A stretch of DNA of 64,000 nucleotides from Nonomuraea helvata (GTDB lineage Bacteria > Actinomycetota > Actinomycetes > Streptosporangiales > Streptosporangiaceae). The notes below the pieces were generated by a model. That model searched no databases. It had not been told where the DNA came from and saw nothing but the letters and a program-made list of their open reading frames with translations. The stretch is taken from contig NZ_BAAAXV010000012.1 of NCBI RefSeq assembly GCF_039535785.1, positions 1 through 64,000 of the forward strand. The letters are read 5' to 3'. This document shows positions 54,039 to 62,808 of the stretch, piece after piece. Numbering within the stretch: the first letter of the stretch is position 1; the number at the start of each line of letters is the position of its first letter. Position numbers and translations under genes: made by a program.

Positions 54039-55565
54039 ATGGTGCACACGCTGCCCGGCGCCGACGAGCTGGCCGCGATGGCGCGGGAGACCGCCAAACG
54101 CTGCGGTGTGGAGGTGCCGGACGGCGCCGTCGCGACCACCTCGCCCATCAACGGCGCGCGCCTGGCCACGGTGGACTGGGTGGACGCCGGCGCCGTCGAC
54201 GACGCGGTCGCGCGCGCCAGGCAGGCGTTCCTGACCTGGCGGGCGGTGCCCGCGCCGGCGCGGGGCGCGCTGGTGAAGCGGCTGGGCGAGCTACTGTCGG
54301 AGCACAAGGCGGACCTCGCCACGCTGATCAGCCTGGAGGTCGGCAAGATCACCTCAGAGGCGCTCGGCGAGGTCCAGGAGATGATCGACATCTGCGACTT
54401 CGCGGTGGGCCTGTCCCGCCAGCTGTACGGGCGCACGATCAGCTCCGAGCGGCCCGGCCATCGGCTCATGGAGACCTGGCATCCGCTGGGCGTCGTCGGC
54501 GTGATCAGCGCGTTCAACTTCCCGGCGGCGGTCTGGTCGTGGAACACGGCGATCGCCCTGGTGTGCGGCGACCCGGTCGTCTGGAAGCCGTCGGAGCTGG
54601 CGCCGCTGACCGCCCTGGCCTGCGCGGCCCTGCTGGAGCGGGCCGCCGCCGAGCAGGGCGCGCCGGCGTACCTGAGCCAGGTCCTCGTCGGCGGCCCCGA
54701 CGTGGGCGAGGCGCTCGTGGACCACCCCGGGGTCGCCCTGGTCAGCGCCACCGGCTCCACCCGCATGGGCCGCGCGGTGGGTCCGCGCGTGGCCGCCAGG
54801 TTCGGGCGGTCGCTGCTGGAGCTCGGCGGCAACAACGCGGCCGTGGTCTGCCCGTCGGCGGACCTGGACCTGGCCGTGCGCGGCATCGTGTTCTCCGCCG
54901 CCGGGACGGCGGGCCAGCGGTGCACCACCATGCGCCGGGTGATCGCGCACACCGACGTCGCGGACACGCTCGTCGAGCGCCTCGCCGACGCCTACGGCAG
55001 GCTGCCGATCGGGAACCCGATGGCGCCGGGCACCCTGGTCGGGCCGCTCATCAACGGGCGGGCGCACGCGGCCGTGCGCGCCGCGCTGGAGGCCGCCGTG
55101 GAGCAGGGCGGCACGGTGGTGGCCGGCGGCGGCCGCCGCTTCGCCGACCAGGCGCCCGACGCCTTCTACGCCGAGCCGGCGCTGGTGCGGATGGGCGAGC
55201 AGACGCCGATCGTGACCGAGGAGACGTTTGGGGCCATCGTGTACGTAATGCCCTACGAAACCCTGGATCACGCCATCGCGCTCAACAACGCGGTGCCGCA
55301 GGGCCTGTCGTCCAGCATCTTCACCCGCGACCAGGCCGAGGCCGAGCTGTTCATGTCGCCGGAGGGCTCCGACTGCGGCATCGTCAACGTCAACATCGGC
55401 ACCTCAGGAGCCGAGATCGGCGGCGCGTTCGGCGGCGAGAAGGAGACCGGCGGCGGCCGCGAGTCGGGCTCGGACGCCTGGCGCGCCTACATGCGCCGGG
55501 CCACGAACACCATCAACTACTCCGGCGAGCTGCCGCTCGCCCAGGGAGTCGAGTTCAGCGTCTGA
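54039..55565 (+). CDS. Aldehyde dehydrogenase, likely 2-aminoadipate semialdehyde type
   Basis: 508 residues from [20 protein letters not shown]; ribosome site [68 protein letters not shown] (Glu) and [20 protein letters not shown] (catalytic Cys) are ALDH landmarks. The [15 protein letters not shown] signature and [20 protein letters not shown] are those of the ALDH7/AmaB group, which oxidises 2-aminoadipate 6-semialdehyde to 2-aminoadipate. Follows the FAD oxidase by 15 bp, giving the expected oxidase-dehydrogenase pair. Confidence 0.9.
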   Translation: MVHTLPGADELAAMARETAKRCGVEVPDGAVATTSPINGARLATVDWVDAGAVDDAVARARQAFLTWRAVPAPARGALVKRLGELLSEHKADLATLISLEVGKITSEALGEVQEMIDICDFAVGLSRQLYGRTISSERPGHRLMETWHPLGVVGVISAFNFPAAVWSWNTAIALVCGDPVVWKPSELAPLTALACAALLERAAAEQGAPAYLSQVLVGGPDVGEALVDHPGVALVSATGSTRMGRAVGPRVAARFGRSLLELGGNNAAVVCPSADLDLAVRGIVFSAAGTAGQRCTTMRRVIAHTDVADTLVERLADAYGRLPIGNPMAPGTLVGPLINGRAHAAVRAALEAAVEQGGTVVAGGGRRFADQAPDAFYAEPALVRMGEQTPIVTEETFGAIVYVMPYETLDHAIALNNAVPQGLSSSIFTRDQAEAELFMSPEGSDCGIVNVNIGTSGAEIGGAFGGEKETGGGRESGSDAWRAYMRRATNTINYSGELPLAQGVEFSV

Positions 55566-55809
55566 CCGCCGCCACGCTCTCGCGCTCGAGGAAGCGCGTC
55601 GGCACCACGGTGCGCCGCCCCTGGGCGGCGCCCGACCCGCCGATCTGGGCGAACAGGCGGTCGGCCGCGGCCCGGCCCATGTCGTACGCCGACTGCACGA
55701 CGACCGAGATCCGCGGGCGCACCAGCGTGGTCCACTCCAGGTCGTCGAACCCGAGCAGCGACACCTGATCGGGGATCGGGATGTCGCGTTCGGACAGGAA
55801 CGAACGTGC
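55555..55809 (-). pseudogene. LacI-family regulator, C-terminal remnant
   Basis: Reads [20 protein letters not shown] then [20 protein letters not shown] and [14 protein letters not shown] to the stop at 55555. This is the end of the LacI sensor domain (VSLxGFDD). The HTH and most of the sensor are missing; at about 55801-55812 it joins tnpB sequence. Its stop overlaps the convergent aldehyde dehydrogenase by 11 bp. Probably a former second regulator near the cluster, cut by the element. Confidence 0.75.
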
Positions 55810-56828
55810 AACGGCATCGTGGCGGCCAGCCTCCCGCAGGCCGAACAGAGCTTGGAGGACGGGAAGAACCGGCCGACCTTGGCGAAGGTGCGGCCGTACA
55901 GTTTCGCCTTGTACTCCAGCATGCGCACGAACGCCGACCAGCCCGCGTCATGCACGCTCTTGGCCAGCCTCGTGCGCGCCAGCCCCTTGATCGCCAGGTC
56001 CTCCACATACACCGCTTGATTCTCACGGATGATCTTGATGGAGGTCTGGTGATGGAACTCACGGCGCGCATCAGCGACCTTCGCATGCTGGCGGGCCACC
56101 TTCACCCGGGCCTTGGCCCGATTCGATGATCCTTTCTCCTTACGCGACAGCGCTTTCTGCAACTTCTTGAGTTTCTTCTCCGCCCGGCGCAGGAACCGCG
56201 GCGAGTCGATCTTCCGGCCGTCGGCCAGAACAGCGAAATGGCCGAGCCCCAGATCGATCCCCGTCTCGGCGAGCGTGGCGGGCAGCGCCTGCTCGCGCAC
56301 GTCGATGACGAAGCTGGCGACATAGCGGCCGGCCGCGTCCTTGATGACGGTGACCGAGGACGGCTGGGCGGGCAGCCGGCGTGACCATCGCACCTTCACG
56401 TCACCGATCTTCGGCAGGCGCAGCTTGCCGCAAGTGGTGACGGCGAAGCGGGCGTTCTTGGTGAACCGGATCGCCTGCCGATGGTCCTTGCGGGACCGGA
56501 ACTGGGGCGGGGCCATCTTCGGCCCTTTGCGCTCGCCTTTGACCGAGGTGAAGAAGTTGCGGAATGAGGTGGTGCAGTCGGCGAGTGCCTGCTGGAGGAC
56601 GACCGCCGACACCTCGCCCAGCCAGGCCCGTCCAGGTGTCTGCTTGGCCTGCGTGATGACTCGGCGGGACAACTCGGCATCGGTGATGAACGGCAGACCC
56701 TGCTCGTGGGTGTGGTTGCGCAGCGCGAGCGCGTCATTGAACACCACCCGCGCACACCCGAACGCCTTGGCCAACGCGATGCGCTGCCCCGGCGTCGGGT
56801 CGATGCGGAAGGAATACCGCAACTGCAC
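55801..56828 (-). pseudogene. tnpB: IS200/IS605-type tnpB, 3'-truncated
   Basis: About 342 codons from [60 protein letters not shown] (first RuvC Asp), [20 protein letters not shown] (RuvC Glu) and [12 protein letters not shown] (first zinc Cys pair) are intact. It ends at MPLHVRSC, before the second Cys pair and the last RuvC Asp, where LacI sequence begins. About 60 C-terminal residues and the right end are lost, so it should be inactive as an RNA-guided nuclease. No tnpA is present. Confidence 0.85.
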
Positions 56829-57327
56829 GAGATCTATCGTAGGTTGGTTTACGGCCGAGCACAGCGAAACAGGACTGGCAGTCCCTGCGTTTCCGTCTTG
56901 CTCGCTCGCTTGGCTTTCATGAAGGCCGGACCGTCTGCACCGACTCCGCAACCGCCCCGGCCGCGTTCGACGGCGAGGTTAATCGCGTCCGCCTGTCGGC
57001 CACCTCCCCATCCACAGCGGCCACGCGTCGTCGGTTTGAGCGCCTTCTCCACGAAAGCGGTTACCTGGGGTTCGATCTGAGGGATGACCACCTGGTCGAG
57101 ATCGGTCCGGAAAGTCTCGGGAATGCTCCGCAAGGGGCGGACGGGCACGCGGACCTGGCTCATTCCGCTCTCCAACGTGAGATCGATCTCATCAGGGTCG
57201 ACGATGCCGCTCGCCCGGCGCGCACGTCAAGGGGTTGCATGTATCTCAAATATCAAGACAATTCTTCTTGAATTGTGAGACGAGCGCTAGGGTGGTAGAC
57301 ATCGGAGCGGAACGAAGGAGTTTGGCG
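56829..57327. other. Gene-poor stretch upstream of tnpB
   Basis: A reverse-strand frame (56849-57175) reads MSQVRVPVRPLRSIPETFRT then DLDQVVIPQIEPQVTAFVEK before dissolving into low-quality sequence. The first ~45 residues have moderate coding character and may be a remnant, but I recognise no family. No tnpA and no LacI N-terminus is visible here. The promoter of the methyltransferase at 57328 must lie at the right end. Confidence 0.4.
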
Positions 57328-58122
57328 ATGAACGCCGTCTACACGCATGGCCACCACGAGTCAGTGCTGCGCTCGCACCGCTGGCGCACCGCCGAGAACT
57401 CGGCCGCGTACCTGCTGCCCCACCTCAAGCCGCACATGAAGGTGCTGGACGTGGGCAGCGGCCCCGGCACGATCACCGCCGACCTGGCGGGGCTGGTCGG
57501 GCACCTGACGGCGTCCGAGGTGACCGAGGAGGCGCTCGGCCTGGCCAGGGCCGAGCTGACCGCCAGGGGAGTCGAGAACGTGGACTTCGCCGTCGCGGAC
57601 GTCCACGCGCTCGACTTCCCCGATGACACGTTCTGCGTGGTCCACGCCCACCAGGTGCTGCAGCACGTGGGCGACCCGGTGGCGGCGCTGCGGGAGATGC
57701 GCAGGGTGACCAAGCCCACCGGTTATGTGGCGGTACGCGACAGCGACTACTCGGCGTTCGCGTGGTATCCGCTGCTGCCGGAGCTGGACGAGTGGATGGC
57801 GCTGTACCAGAAGGTCGCGCGGGCGAACGGCGGCGAGCCCGACGCGGGGCGGCGGCTGCTGTCGTGGGCCAGGACCGCGGGCTTCACCGACGTGACGGCC
57901 ACCTCGTCCACCTGGTGCTTCGCGACGCCTGACGACCGGGCCTGGTGGGGCGGGATGTGGGCGGACCGGGTCCTGAGCTCGTCCATGGCCGAGCAGGCCC
58001 TGGCGAGCGGGGCCGCCACGGAGGCCGGGCTGCGGCGGATCTCGGAGGGCTGGCTGAAGTGGGCGGCGGCCGAGGACGGCTGGATCTCCGTCCTGCACGG
58101 CGAGATCCTCTGCCGCGCCTGA
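57328..58122 (+). CDS. Class I SAM-dependent methyltransferase
   Basis: 264 residues from MNAVYTHGHHESVLRSHRWR; ribosome site GAAGGAG. MKVLDVGSGPGTITADLAGL is motif I, FAVADVHALDFPDDTFCVVH is motif II, and MRRVTKPTGYVAVRDSDYSA follows motif III. Similar to UbiE-like or fungal-type Methyltransf_11 proteins acting on small molecules. The C-terminal half (WWGGMWADRVLSSSMAEQAL) is the substrate-binding part. Monocistronic. Confidence 0.88.
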   Translation: MNAVYTHGHHESVLRSHRWRTAENSAAYLLPHLKPHMKVLDVGSGPGTITADLAGLVGHLTASEVTEEALGLARAELTARGVENVDFAVADVHALDFPDDTFCVVHAHQVLQHVGDPVAALREMRRVTKPTGYVAVRDSDYSAFAWYPLLPELDEWMALYQKVARANGGEPDAGRRLLSWARTAGFTDVTATSSTWCFATPDDRAWWGGMWADRVLSSSMAEQALASGAATEAGLRRISEGWLKWAAAEDGWISVLHGEILCRA

Positions 58123-58200
58123 CGCCCCGCGCGCCGCGCCCCAGGACGGCGGACGCCCACGTGTCTCAGACGCCGAGCGGGCGGGTGTGGCGAGGGCGGG

Positions 58201-58716
58201 TCACAGGCCGAGCGTGCGGGCGCGCTGCCACTGCGGGTCGCGGTAGAGGACCATGTCGTTGCCGATCATCTCGTCGGGCGCCGACAGCATGGTGATCTCG
58301 CCCACGGCCTGCAGCTCCAGCAGCAGATCGCGGACCCGAGGCCCGACCGGCAGCCGCCCCGCGGGCAGCCCCAGCCCGGCCCGCACCGCGTCGGCGATCT
58401 CCGACAGGTGGAACGGCCCCTCGAAGCCCGCCACCACCCCGCGCACGACGGCCGACGTGATGAGCTGCTCGGCCTCGGCGTACGCGAGCTGCCAGGTGAT
58501 CTGCTCCTTGCGGCGCCCGGTGGCCGCGCACGCCGTGCAGGCCTGCGTCAGCTCGGGCACCACCTCCTCCTGGGCGGAGCCGAGGCAGACCGAGCACAGC
58601 CCGTTCTCGGCGGCGTGCAGCTCGGCCGTCATCCGCCCGGCCAGCACGGCGCCGCACTCGCAGGCGAACGCGTCACCCAGGATGCCGGACTGCGGAAAGA
58701 TCGAATGCGTCGTCAT
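58201..58716 (-). CDS. Hypothetical protein with N-terminal Cys clusters
   Basis: 171 residues from MTTHSIFPQSGILGDAFACE. Cys pairs in CECG, CSVC and CTACAATG over residues ~19-66 suggest a zinc-ribbon-like element. The C-terminal ~100 residues are helical (ITWQLAYAEAEQLITSAVVR; RVRDLLLELQAVGEITML), reminiscent of a winged-helix tail. No family recognised. It lies 21 bp downstream of another same-strand hypothetical gene (58738), so they may be one operon. Confidence 0.65.
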   Translation of the reverse strand: MTTHSIFPQSGILGDAFACECGAVLAGRMTAELHAAENGLCSVCLGSAQEEVVPELTQACTACAATGRRKEQITWQLAYAEAEQLITSAVVRGVVAGFEGPFHLSEIADAVRAGLGLPAGRLPVGPRVRDLLLELQAVGEITMLSAPDEMIGNDMVLYRDPQWQRARTLGL

Positions 58717-58737
58717 CGAGCCGACTCTACAGAACCT

Positions 58738-59676
58738 TCAGTCGCGCACGTCCGCCAGCCCGTGCAGCCGGCGCAGGGCCTTGCGCGCCGCGGCGGCGAC
58801 CCGCTCGTCGGGATGGTGGTCGATGAACACCCGCAGCACCTGCCCCGTCCACGGATGGTCCCCGAAGGCCAGGATGGCGATCGTCCCCGCCTGCTCCTCG
58901 GCGTCCATCCCCATGGCGATGGACTCGATCACCTCGCCCGTCTCGCCCCCGAACTCCAGCAGCGCCGCCGCCATGTCCACCAGCACCCACGCGATCTCGC
59001 CCGGCGCGGGCTGTCGGTCCTCGCGTCCCGTCCTGGCGGCGATCACCGCCCCGAGCCTGGGCTCCTCCAGCAGTCCCGACAGCGCCGACCGTCCCGACTC
59101 CCCGAAGTCCGACGACAGCAGCTCCACGCCGACCGCCCGGCTCAGCGGGCTCACCGTGCCGAGCACCGAGGCGATCTCGGCCGCCGCCGCGCCCGTGTCC
59201 CGCGCTGTGTCCCGTCCCTTGAGCCAGCCCGCCAGCTCCTCGCCGCGCTCGGCCTCCGGATAGGAGCGCAGGCCGTGCAGCAGCGCCGCCGCGTCGGCGT
59301 CCGCGAGCGACCCCATGACGGGGACGTCCTGTCCCGTGGTCTCCGCGACGATCAGCCGCGCCGTCCACAGGCCGAGCCAGCTCAGCGTGTACGGCTCCGC
59401 CTGCCGTACCAGGCCCAGACCGGTCAGCTCTTCGGGCACCCGGCCCGGATGCGGCTCGCGTGACAGGAACATCCTGATGAGCTCCAGCAGCAGCCCCTCG
59501 TCGGCGGCCAGCCGTTCGCGGCAGTGGTCCGCCCAGAAGGCCAGAACCTCCGCGTCGGAGCCTTCCGGCTTCAGCTCCTCGGCCAGGGGAGCGGCACGTA
59601 CGGCCGCCGCGAGCGTGGCCTCCTCCGGCAGCCGGACCGGGGGTTGCAGGGGCAGGGTGTCGTCGTAGGACCTCAC
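58738..59676 (-). CDS. Hypothetical helical (HEAT-like) protein
   Basis: 312 residues from the GTG before RSYDDTLPLQPPVRLPEEAT. The sequence is made of helical units ending WTGQVLRVFIDHHPDERVAA then AARKALRRLHGLADV, which looks like a HEAT-repeat tail. No catalytic motif. A longer frame to 59925 is not supported. Followed by 58201 after 21 bp. Function unknown. Confidence 0.65.
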   Translation of the reverse strand: MRSYDDTLPLQPPVRLPEEATLAAAVRAAPLAEELKPEGSDAEVLAFWADHCRERLAADEGLLLELIRMFLSREPHPGRVPEELTGLGLVRQAEPYTLSWLGLWTARLIVAETTGQDVPVMGSLADADAAALLHGLRSYPEAERGEELAGWLKGRDTARDTGAAAAEIASVLGTVSPLSRAVGVELLSSDFGESGRSALSGLLEEPRLGAVIAARTGREDRQPAPGEIAWVLVDMAAALLEFGGETGEVIESIAMGMDAEEQAGTIAILAFGDHPWTGQVLRVFIDHHPDERVAAAARKALRRLHGLADVRD

Positions 59677-59750
59677 GAGCCCATCCTGTCGCGATATTTC
59701 CGCTACAGTGCCATCTGACACCGAAAAGTCAGGAGAAAGGAGGCGCTGAG

Positions 59751-59843
59751 ATGTTCGGCATGGCTTCGGGCGCTTACCGCGCCGTCCACTTCTGCTTCTC
59801 GGAGGAATCGTGCTTTTCCGCACCGCGGTCGAAGAAGATCTAG
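59751..59843 (+). CDS. 30-residue leader ORF overlapping the GNAT start
   Basis: ATG at 59751 after a very strong ribosome site (AAAGGAGGCGCTGAG). It reads MFGMASGAYRAVHFCFSEES then CFSAPRSKKI and ends TAG at 59841-59843. It overlaps the GTG of the GNAT gene at 59810 in another frame; that GTG has its own GGAGG inside the leader (59800-59804). The arrangement suggests translational coupling or a regulatory uORF. Confidence 0.5.
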   Translation: MFGMASGAYRAVHFCFSEESCFSAPRSKKI

Positions 59844-60745
59844 ACCGCCTGCTCGGCTGCGTCGTCGACGAGTCCATCAGCTGGGCGCATCCTGAACGGC
59901 TGCTCTCGTTCCTGGAGAACGGCAACTACCGTTTCGACCGCATCTGGCTCGCCGTCGCCGACGACGGCGAGATCCTGGCCCGCGCCGTCTGGTGGGGTTT
60001 CCCCGACGGCGACAAGCCGCTCGCGCTCGACTGCGTCTACGTCCACCCCTCGGTGAGCGACCGCGTGAGTCTGGCTGCCGAGCTGTTGCGCCACGCCCAC
60101 GAGGCGTACGGGCTGGCACCCGAGTACCACGTGTTCGTCGGCAACGGCTGGCGCGACGACCCCAAGGCCGCGGCGGCCATCGCCTGGCGCTGGGAGGCCG
60201 CGGGCCGCGTCGGGCTCACCCACGAGCTGGAACGGCTCCGCTACGAGTGGACGGACGGGCCCGTCCCCGAGCCGTCGGACCGGCTCGTCTTCCGCGGCGA
60301 GGAGGACGACGAGGTGTTCGTGGAGGCGTTCCGCCGGGTGGCCGCCGGGACGCTCGACTTCCACACGCGGCAGGCCCTGGCCACCATGGACCCCGTGGCG
60401 CAGGCCCGCGAGGACGTCCACGACTACAAGTCCATGCCGGGCGACCGGTCGTGGTGGCGGCTGGCGTACGACAAGAGCGGGGACCTCGTCGGGGTCGCCC
60501 TGCCGTCGGCCAACAACGGCGGGCCGGTGGTCGGCTACCTCGGCGTGGTGCCCGAGCACCGCGGCCACGGGTACGTCGACGACCTGCTCGCCGAGATCAC
60601 CCGTTTCCTCGCCGAGCGAGGGGTCCAGCGGATCGCGGCCGACACCGACGCCGGCAACGTCCCGATGGCCAGGGCGTTCGAACGGGCCGGGTACCGCACC
60701 TTCGCCGTCAGGCTCGTCCTGTCGCCGGATCCCGTGAACGCGTGA
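59810..60745 (+). CDS. Tandem GNAT-family N-acetyltransferase
   Basis: 311 residues from a GTG, MLFRTAVEEDLDRLLGCVVD. Two GNAT modules: residues ~1-130 (ILARAVWWGFPDGDKPLALD then CVYVHPSVSDRVSLAAELLR) and ~150-300 with the acetyl-CoA motif VVGYLGVVPEHRGHGYVDDL. Resembles mycothiol-synthase-like double GNATs. Acceptor unknown. Translation probably coupled to the 30-residue leader ORF. Confidence 0.85.
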   Translation: MLFRTAVEEDLDRLLGCVVDESISWAHPERLLSFLENGNYRFDRIWLAVADDGEILARAVWWGFPDGDKPLALDCVYVHPSVSDRVSLAAELLRHAHEAYGLAPEYHVFVGNGWRDDPKAAAAIAWRWEAAGRVGLTHELERLRYEWTDGPVPEPSDRLVFRGEEDDEVFVEAFRRVAAGTLDFHTRQALATMDPVAQAREDVHDYKSMPGDRSWWRLAYDKSGDLVGVALPSANNGGPVVGYLGVVPEHRGHGYVDDLLAEITRFLAERGVQRIAADTDAGNVPMARAFERAGYRTFAVRLVLSPDPVNA

Positions 60746-60782
60746 TGCGCGCGGGCCGTCGCACGCGTCATCGTCGATCTCA

Positions 60783-61130
60783 TGACATGGAACATTGAGA
60801 AGCTCGACCTCGACGCGTACCTTGCCAGGATCGGCTGCGGCGGCCCGCTCGAGCCGACGTTCGAGACGCTGCGCCAGGTGCACCTGGCGCACGTGCGCTC
60901 CATCCCCTTCGAGAACCTCGACGTGCTCCTCGGCTTCGCCCTGAAGCGGCACCTGGCCAGGATCCGGCTGGGCCGCTACCACTTGCCGCGCTCGCACGCC
61001 ACGCTCACGGTCGAGGTGGACGGCCGCACGTGGCTGGCCGACCGCCGGGGAACTCCTGTCGGCCCTGCGGGACCGCCTGGGCATCCAGGTCACCGAGGCG
61101 GATGCGGAGGCCCTGCTGCCCAGGCTCTGA
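60783..61130 (+). pseudogene. Arylamine N-acetyltransferase, internally deleted
   Basis: MTWNIEKLDLDAYLARIGCG then ETLRQVHLAHVRSIPFENLD and VLLGFALK is the start of a NAT. Then PRSHATLTVEVDGRTWLAD, from the later His-containing strand region, follows directly. A frame change at about 61047 gives ELLSALRDRLGIQVTEADAE then ALLPRL, the normal C-terminus. The central segment with the catalytic Cys is gone. Two deletions and a shift; dead. Confidence 0.75.
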
Positions 61131-61139
61131 CTTTGGCGG

Positions 61140-61397
61140 GCGACCCGGCCGGCCCGGCAACGAGCTGCCGCAGCGCCAGACAGGTCAGCTCGTCCGCCCA
61201 CTGCACGTCGTCCAAGACGATCGGAGGGCCCGGGAACGGGTGAAACGCTCGATCGCCTCCTCCAGTAGCCGGCTCTTGCCGATCCCAGCGGGCCCCTCCG
61301 CGACCACACACCCCGAACCAGTCGCCAGCACCTCGCCGACGACTCCCAGCGCGTCCTTTCTGCCCACCAATGTCACATCATGGATTCTCCACCCCAC
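61140..61397 (-). pseudogene. LuxR/AAA-type ATPase regulator, N-terminal remnant
   Basis: One frame reads VTLVGRKDALGVVGEVLATG then SGCVVAEGPAGIGKSRLLEE, with Walker A GPAGIGKS. A second frame gives PPIVLDDVQWADELTCLALR then QLVAGPAGSPAKV, with Walker B VLDDVQWAD. This is the start of the large AAA/TPR LuxR regulators of actinobacteria. About 50 residues between the motifs and all the C-terminus are missing. It abuts the NAT remnant and overlaps the next gene end. Confidence 0.65.
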
Positions 61398-62128
61398 CCG
61401 CGCAGCCGCACCCGCACAACCAGATCATGCAGCGCTGCCTCGGCAGTCGCCCGTTCAGGCAGGCCTGCGAAGTCACGGGCCTCCTCCAGCGCTACCGTCA
61501 TGCGCTCCACATCCGACTCCAGCCCGGGCACGGACGGCGCCGGCCCGTGCTCGGCCTCCTGCTTGGCGGCGACCAGGTCCGGCAGGTACGCGGGCCCGTA
61601 CTCGTACAGGCGCGTCAGATCGGCCTCCAGCTCGCCGGTGCGCATGAGATGCGTCCCCGTGGCCAGCACGCGGAAGGTGTAGAGCAGCGGCTTGAGCTCC
61701 CCGCTCTTCGTGAAGAGCCGCCACTGCGTACGCGCGAACCCCAGGTAGTGGTGGGCGTGATGCCGCGTCAGGCATCCAGGGGCGAGCGCCACCAGCTCCT
61801 CGTGCACCGGCGACGACGTCACGACCAGCGGCGACAGCAACTGCTCGAGCACGTAGCCGTTGCGCCCCAGCAGCAACCGGCAGAACTTGGCCAGGTCATG
61901 CGTGACGAGGTCCACCTCCACGCCGTCGCGCGTCCACATGCGCTCCAGCGTCTCCGGCCCGTGCCGCAGCCCCGCCACCTCCTCGACCGGCAGCACGTGC
62001 ACACCCCGCAGGTCCACGTCCGAGTCCACCGAGGGGAACCCGTACAGGTGGGCCCCGCTCACCGTCGCGAACACCAGCGGGTACGGCTGCTCCCCGGCCA
62101 CCTCAGCCAGCCATCCGGGAAGGTTCAC
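61373..62128 (-). CDS. Nucleotidyltransferase-superfamily protein (second of tandem pair)
   Basis: 251 residues from the GTG before NLPGWLAEVAGEQPYPLVFA. TVSGAHLYGFPSVDSDVDLR with GVHVLP gives the S-G-x-Y-G...SDVDLRG nucleotidyltransferase core, and VEVDLVTHDLAKFCRLLLGR follows. Similar to COG3541/YcgL-type predicted nucleotidyltransferases. Overlaps the first copy (62125) by 4 bp. The substrate is unknown; such pairs may modify RNA or nucleotides. Confidence 0.78.
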   Translation of the reverse strand: MNLPGWLAEVAGEQPYPLVFATVSGAHLYGFPSVDSDVDLRGVHVLPVEEVAGLRHGPETLERMWTRDGVEVDLVTHDLAKFCRLLLGRNGYVLEQLLSPLVVTSSPVHEELVALAPGCLTRHHAHHYLGFARTQWRLFTKSGELKPLLYTFRVLATGTHLMRTGELEADLTRLYEYGPAYLPDLVAAKQEAEHGPAPSVPGLESDVERMTVALEEARDFAGLPERATAEAALHDLVVRVRLRGWGGESMM

Positions 62129-62781
62129 AGGTACTCCTTCCGCACGCCCACCAGGAAGTCCTCCACCCGCTCCCGATCCGGCCGCTCCGGCAGCACGCCG
62201 GGGGTCGCGGCCACCTCGGCGGCCAGCTCGGCCCGCCAGGCGTCCACCTCCGCCCACGGCACCTCGCCGCGCCGGATCGCCAGCAGCCGCTCCCTGTACG
62301 GCCCCACCTGAACGAGCGGCTCCCCGTGGCGCACCAGGTGCAGGCCGCTGAGCAGCAGCCGCACCATGTGCATCGCCTGCTTCCACTTGGGCACGGCCGG
62401 GTCGAGCCGGCGGAACTGCGACTCGGCGTACCCGGCGAACGACTGCCGGGCCCGCTCCGACAGGAAGGCCGGGCGCAGGTCGCGCAGCCGCCGCCCGGCC
62501 GGCGTGATCACCTCCACGATGGGGGACCACAGGCACTCCAGCACGGTGGGGTTCGCCTCGAGGGCGAGGACGCAGAAGCGCTCGACCTCCCACGAGAACT
62601 GCTCGGGCAGCGGCCCGTCCCGGTGCGTCGCCGGCTTCTCCAGCCGCCAGAACGCGGCCGTCGGCGCCACGAAGACGCCCCGCCTGTCGGTGTCGGAGGC
62701 GTCCGTCTCGAGCCCGTACGCCCGCGAGCCCATGACGACGGTAAGGATCATGTCATCGGTCACCCGGATATCTTGCGCCAT
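62125..62781 (-). CDS. Nucleotidyltransferase-superfamily protein (first of tandem pair)
   Basis: 218 residues from MAQDIRVTDDMILTVVMGSR. MGSRAYGLETDASDTDRRGV is the core (GSRxYG...SDxDxRG), and QFSWEVERFCVLALEANPTV then LECLWSP resembles the palm-proximal part. QAMHMVRLLLSGLHLVRHGE gives a C-terminal helical domain. Starts divergently from a propionyl-CoA synthetase gene. Same fold as the next gene but clearly diverged, implying two distinct roles. Confidence 0.8.
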   Translation of the reverse strand: MAQDIRVTDDMILTVVMGSRAYGLETDASDTDRRGVFVAPTAAFWRLEKPATHRDGPLPEQFSWEVERFCVLALEANPTVLECLWSPIVEVITPAGRRLRDLRPAFLSERARQSFAGYAESQFRRLDPAVPKWKQAMHMVRLLLSGLHLVRHGEPLVQVGPYRERLLAIRRGEVPWAEVDAWRAELAAEVAATPGVLPERPDRERVEDFLVGVRKEYL

Positions 62782-62808
62782 GGGGCCGGTGGCTGGTCTG
62801 ATCGAAAA

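Noticed and set aside
56849-57175. Reverse ORF as a full gene
   Set aside because: Only the first ~45 residues look coding, the remainder is arginine/glycine noise, and no family is recognised.
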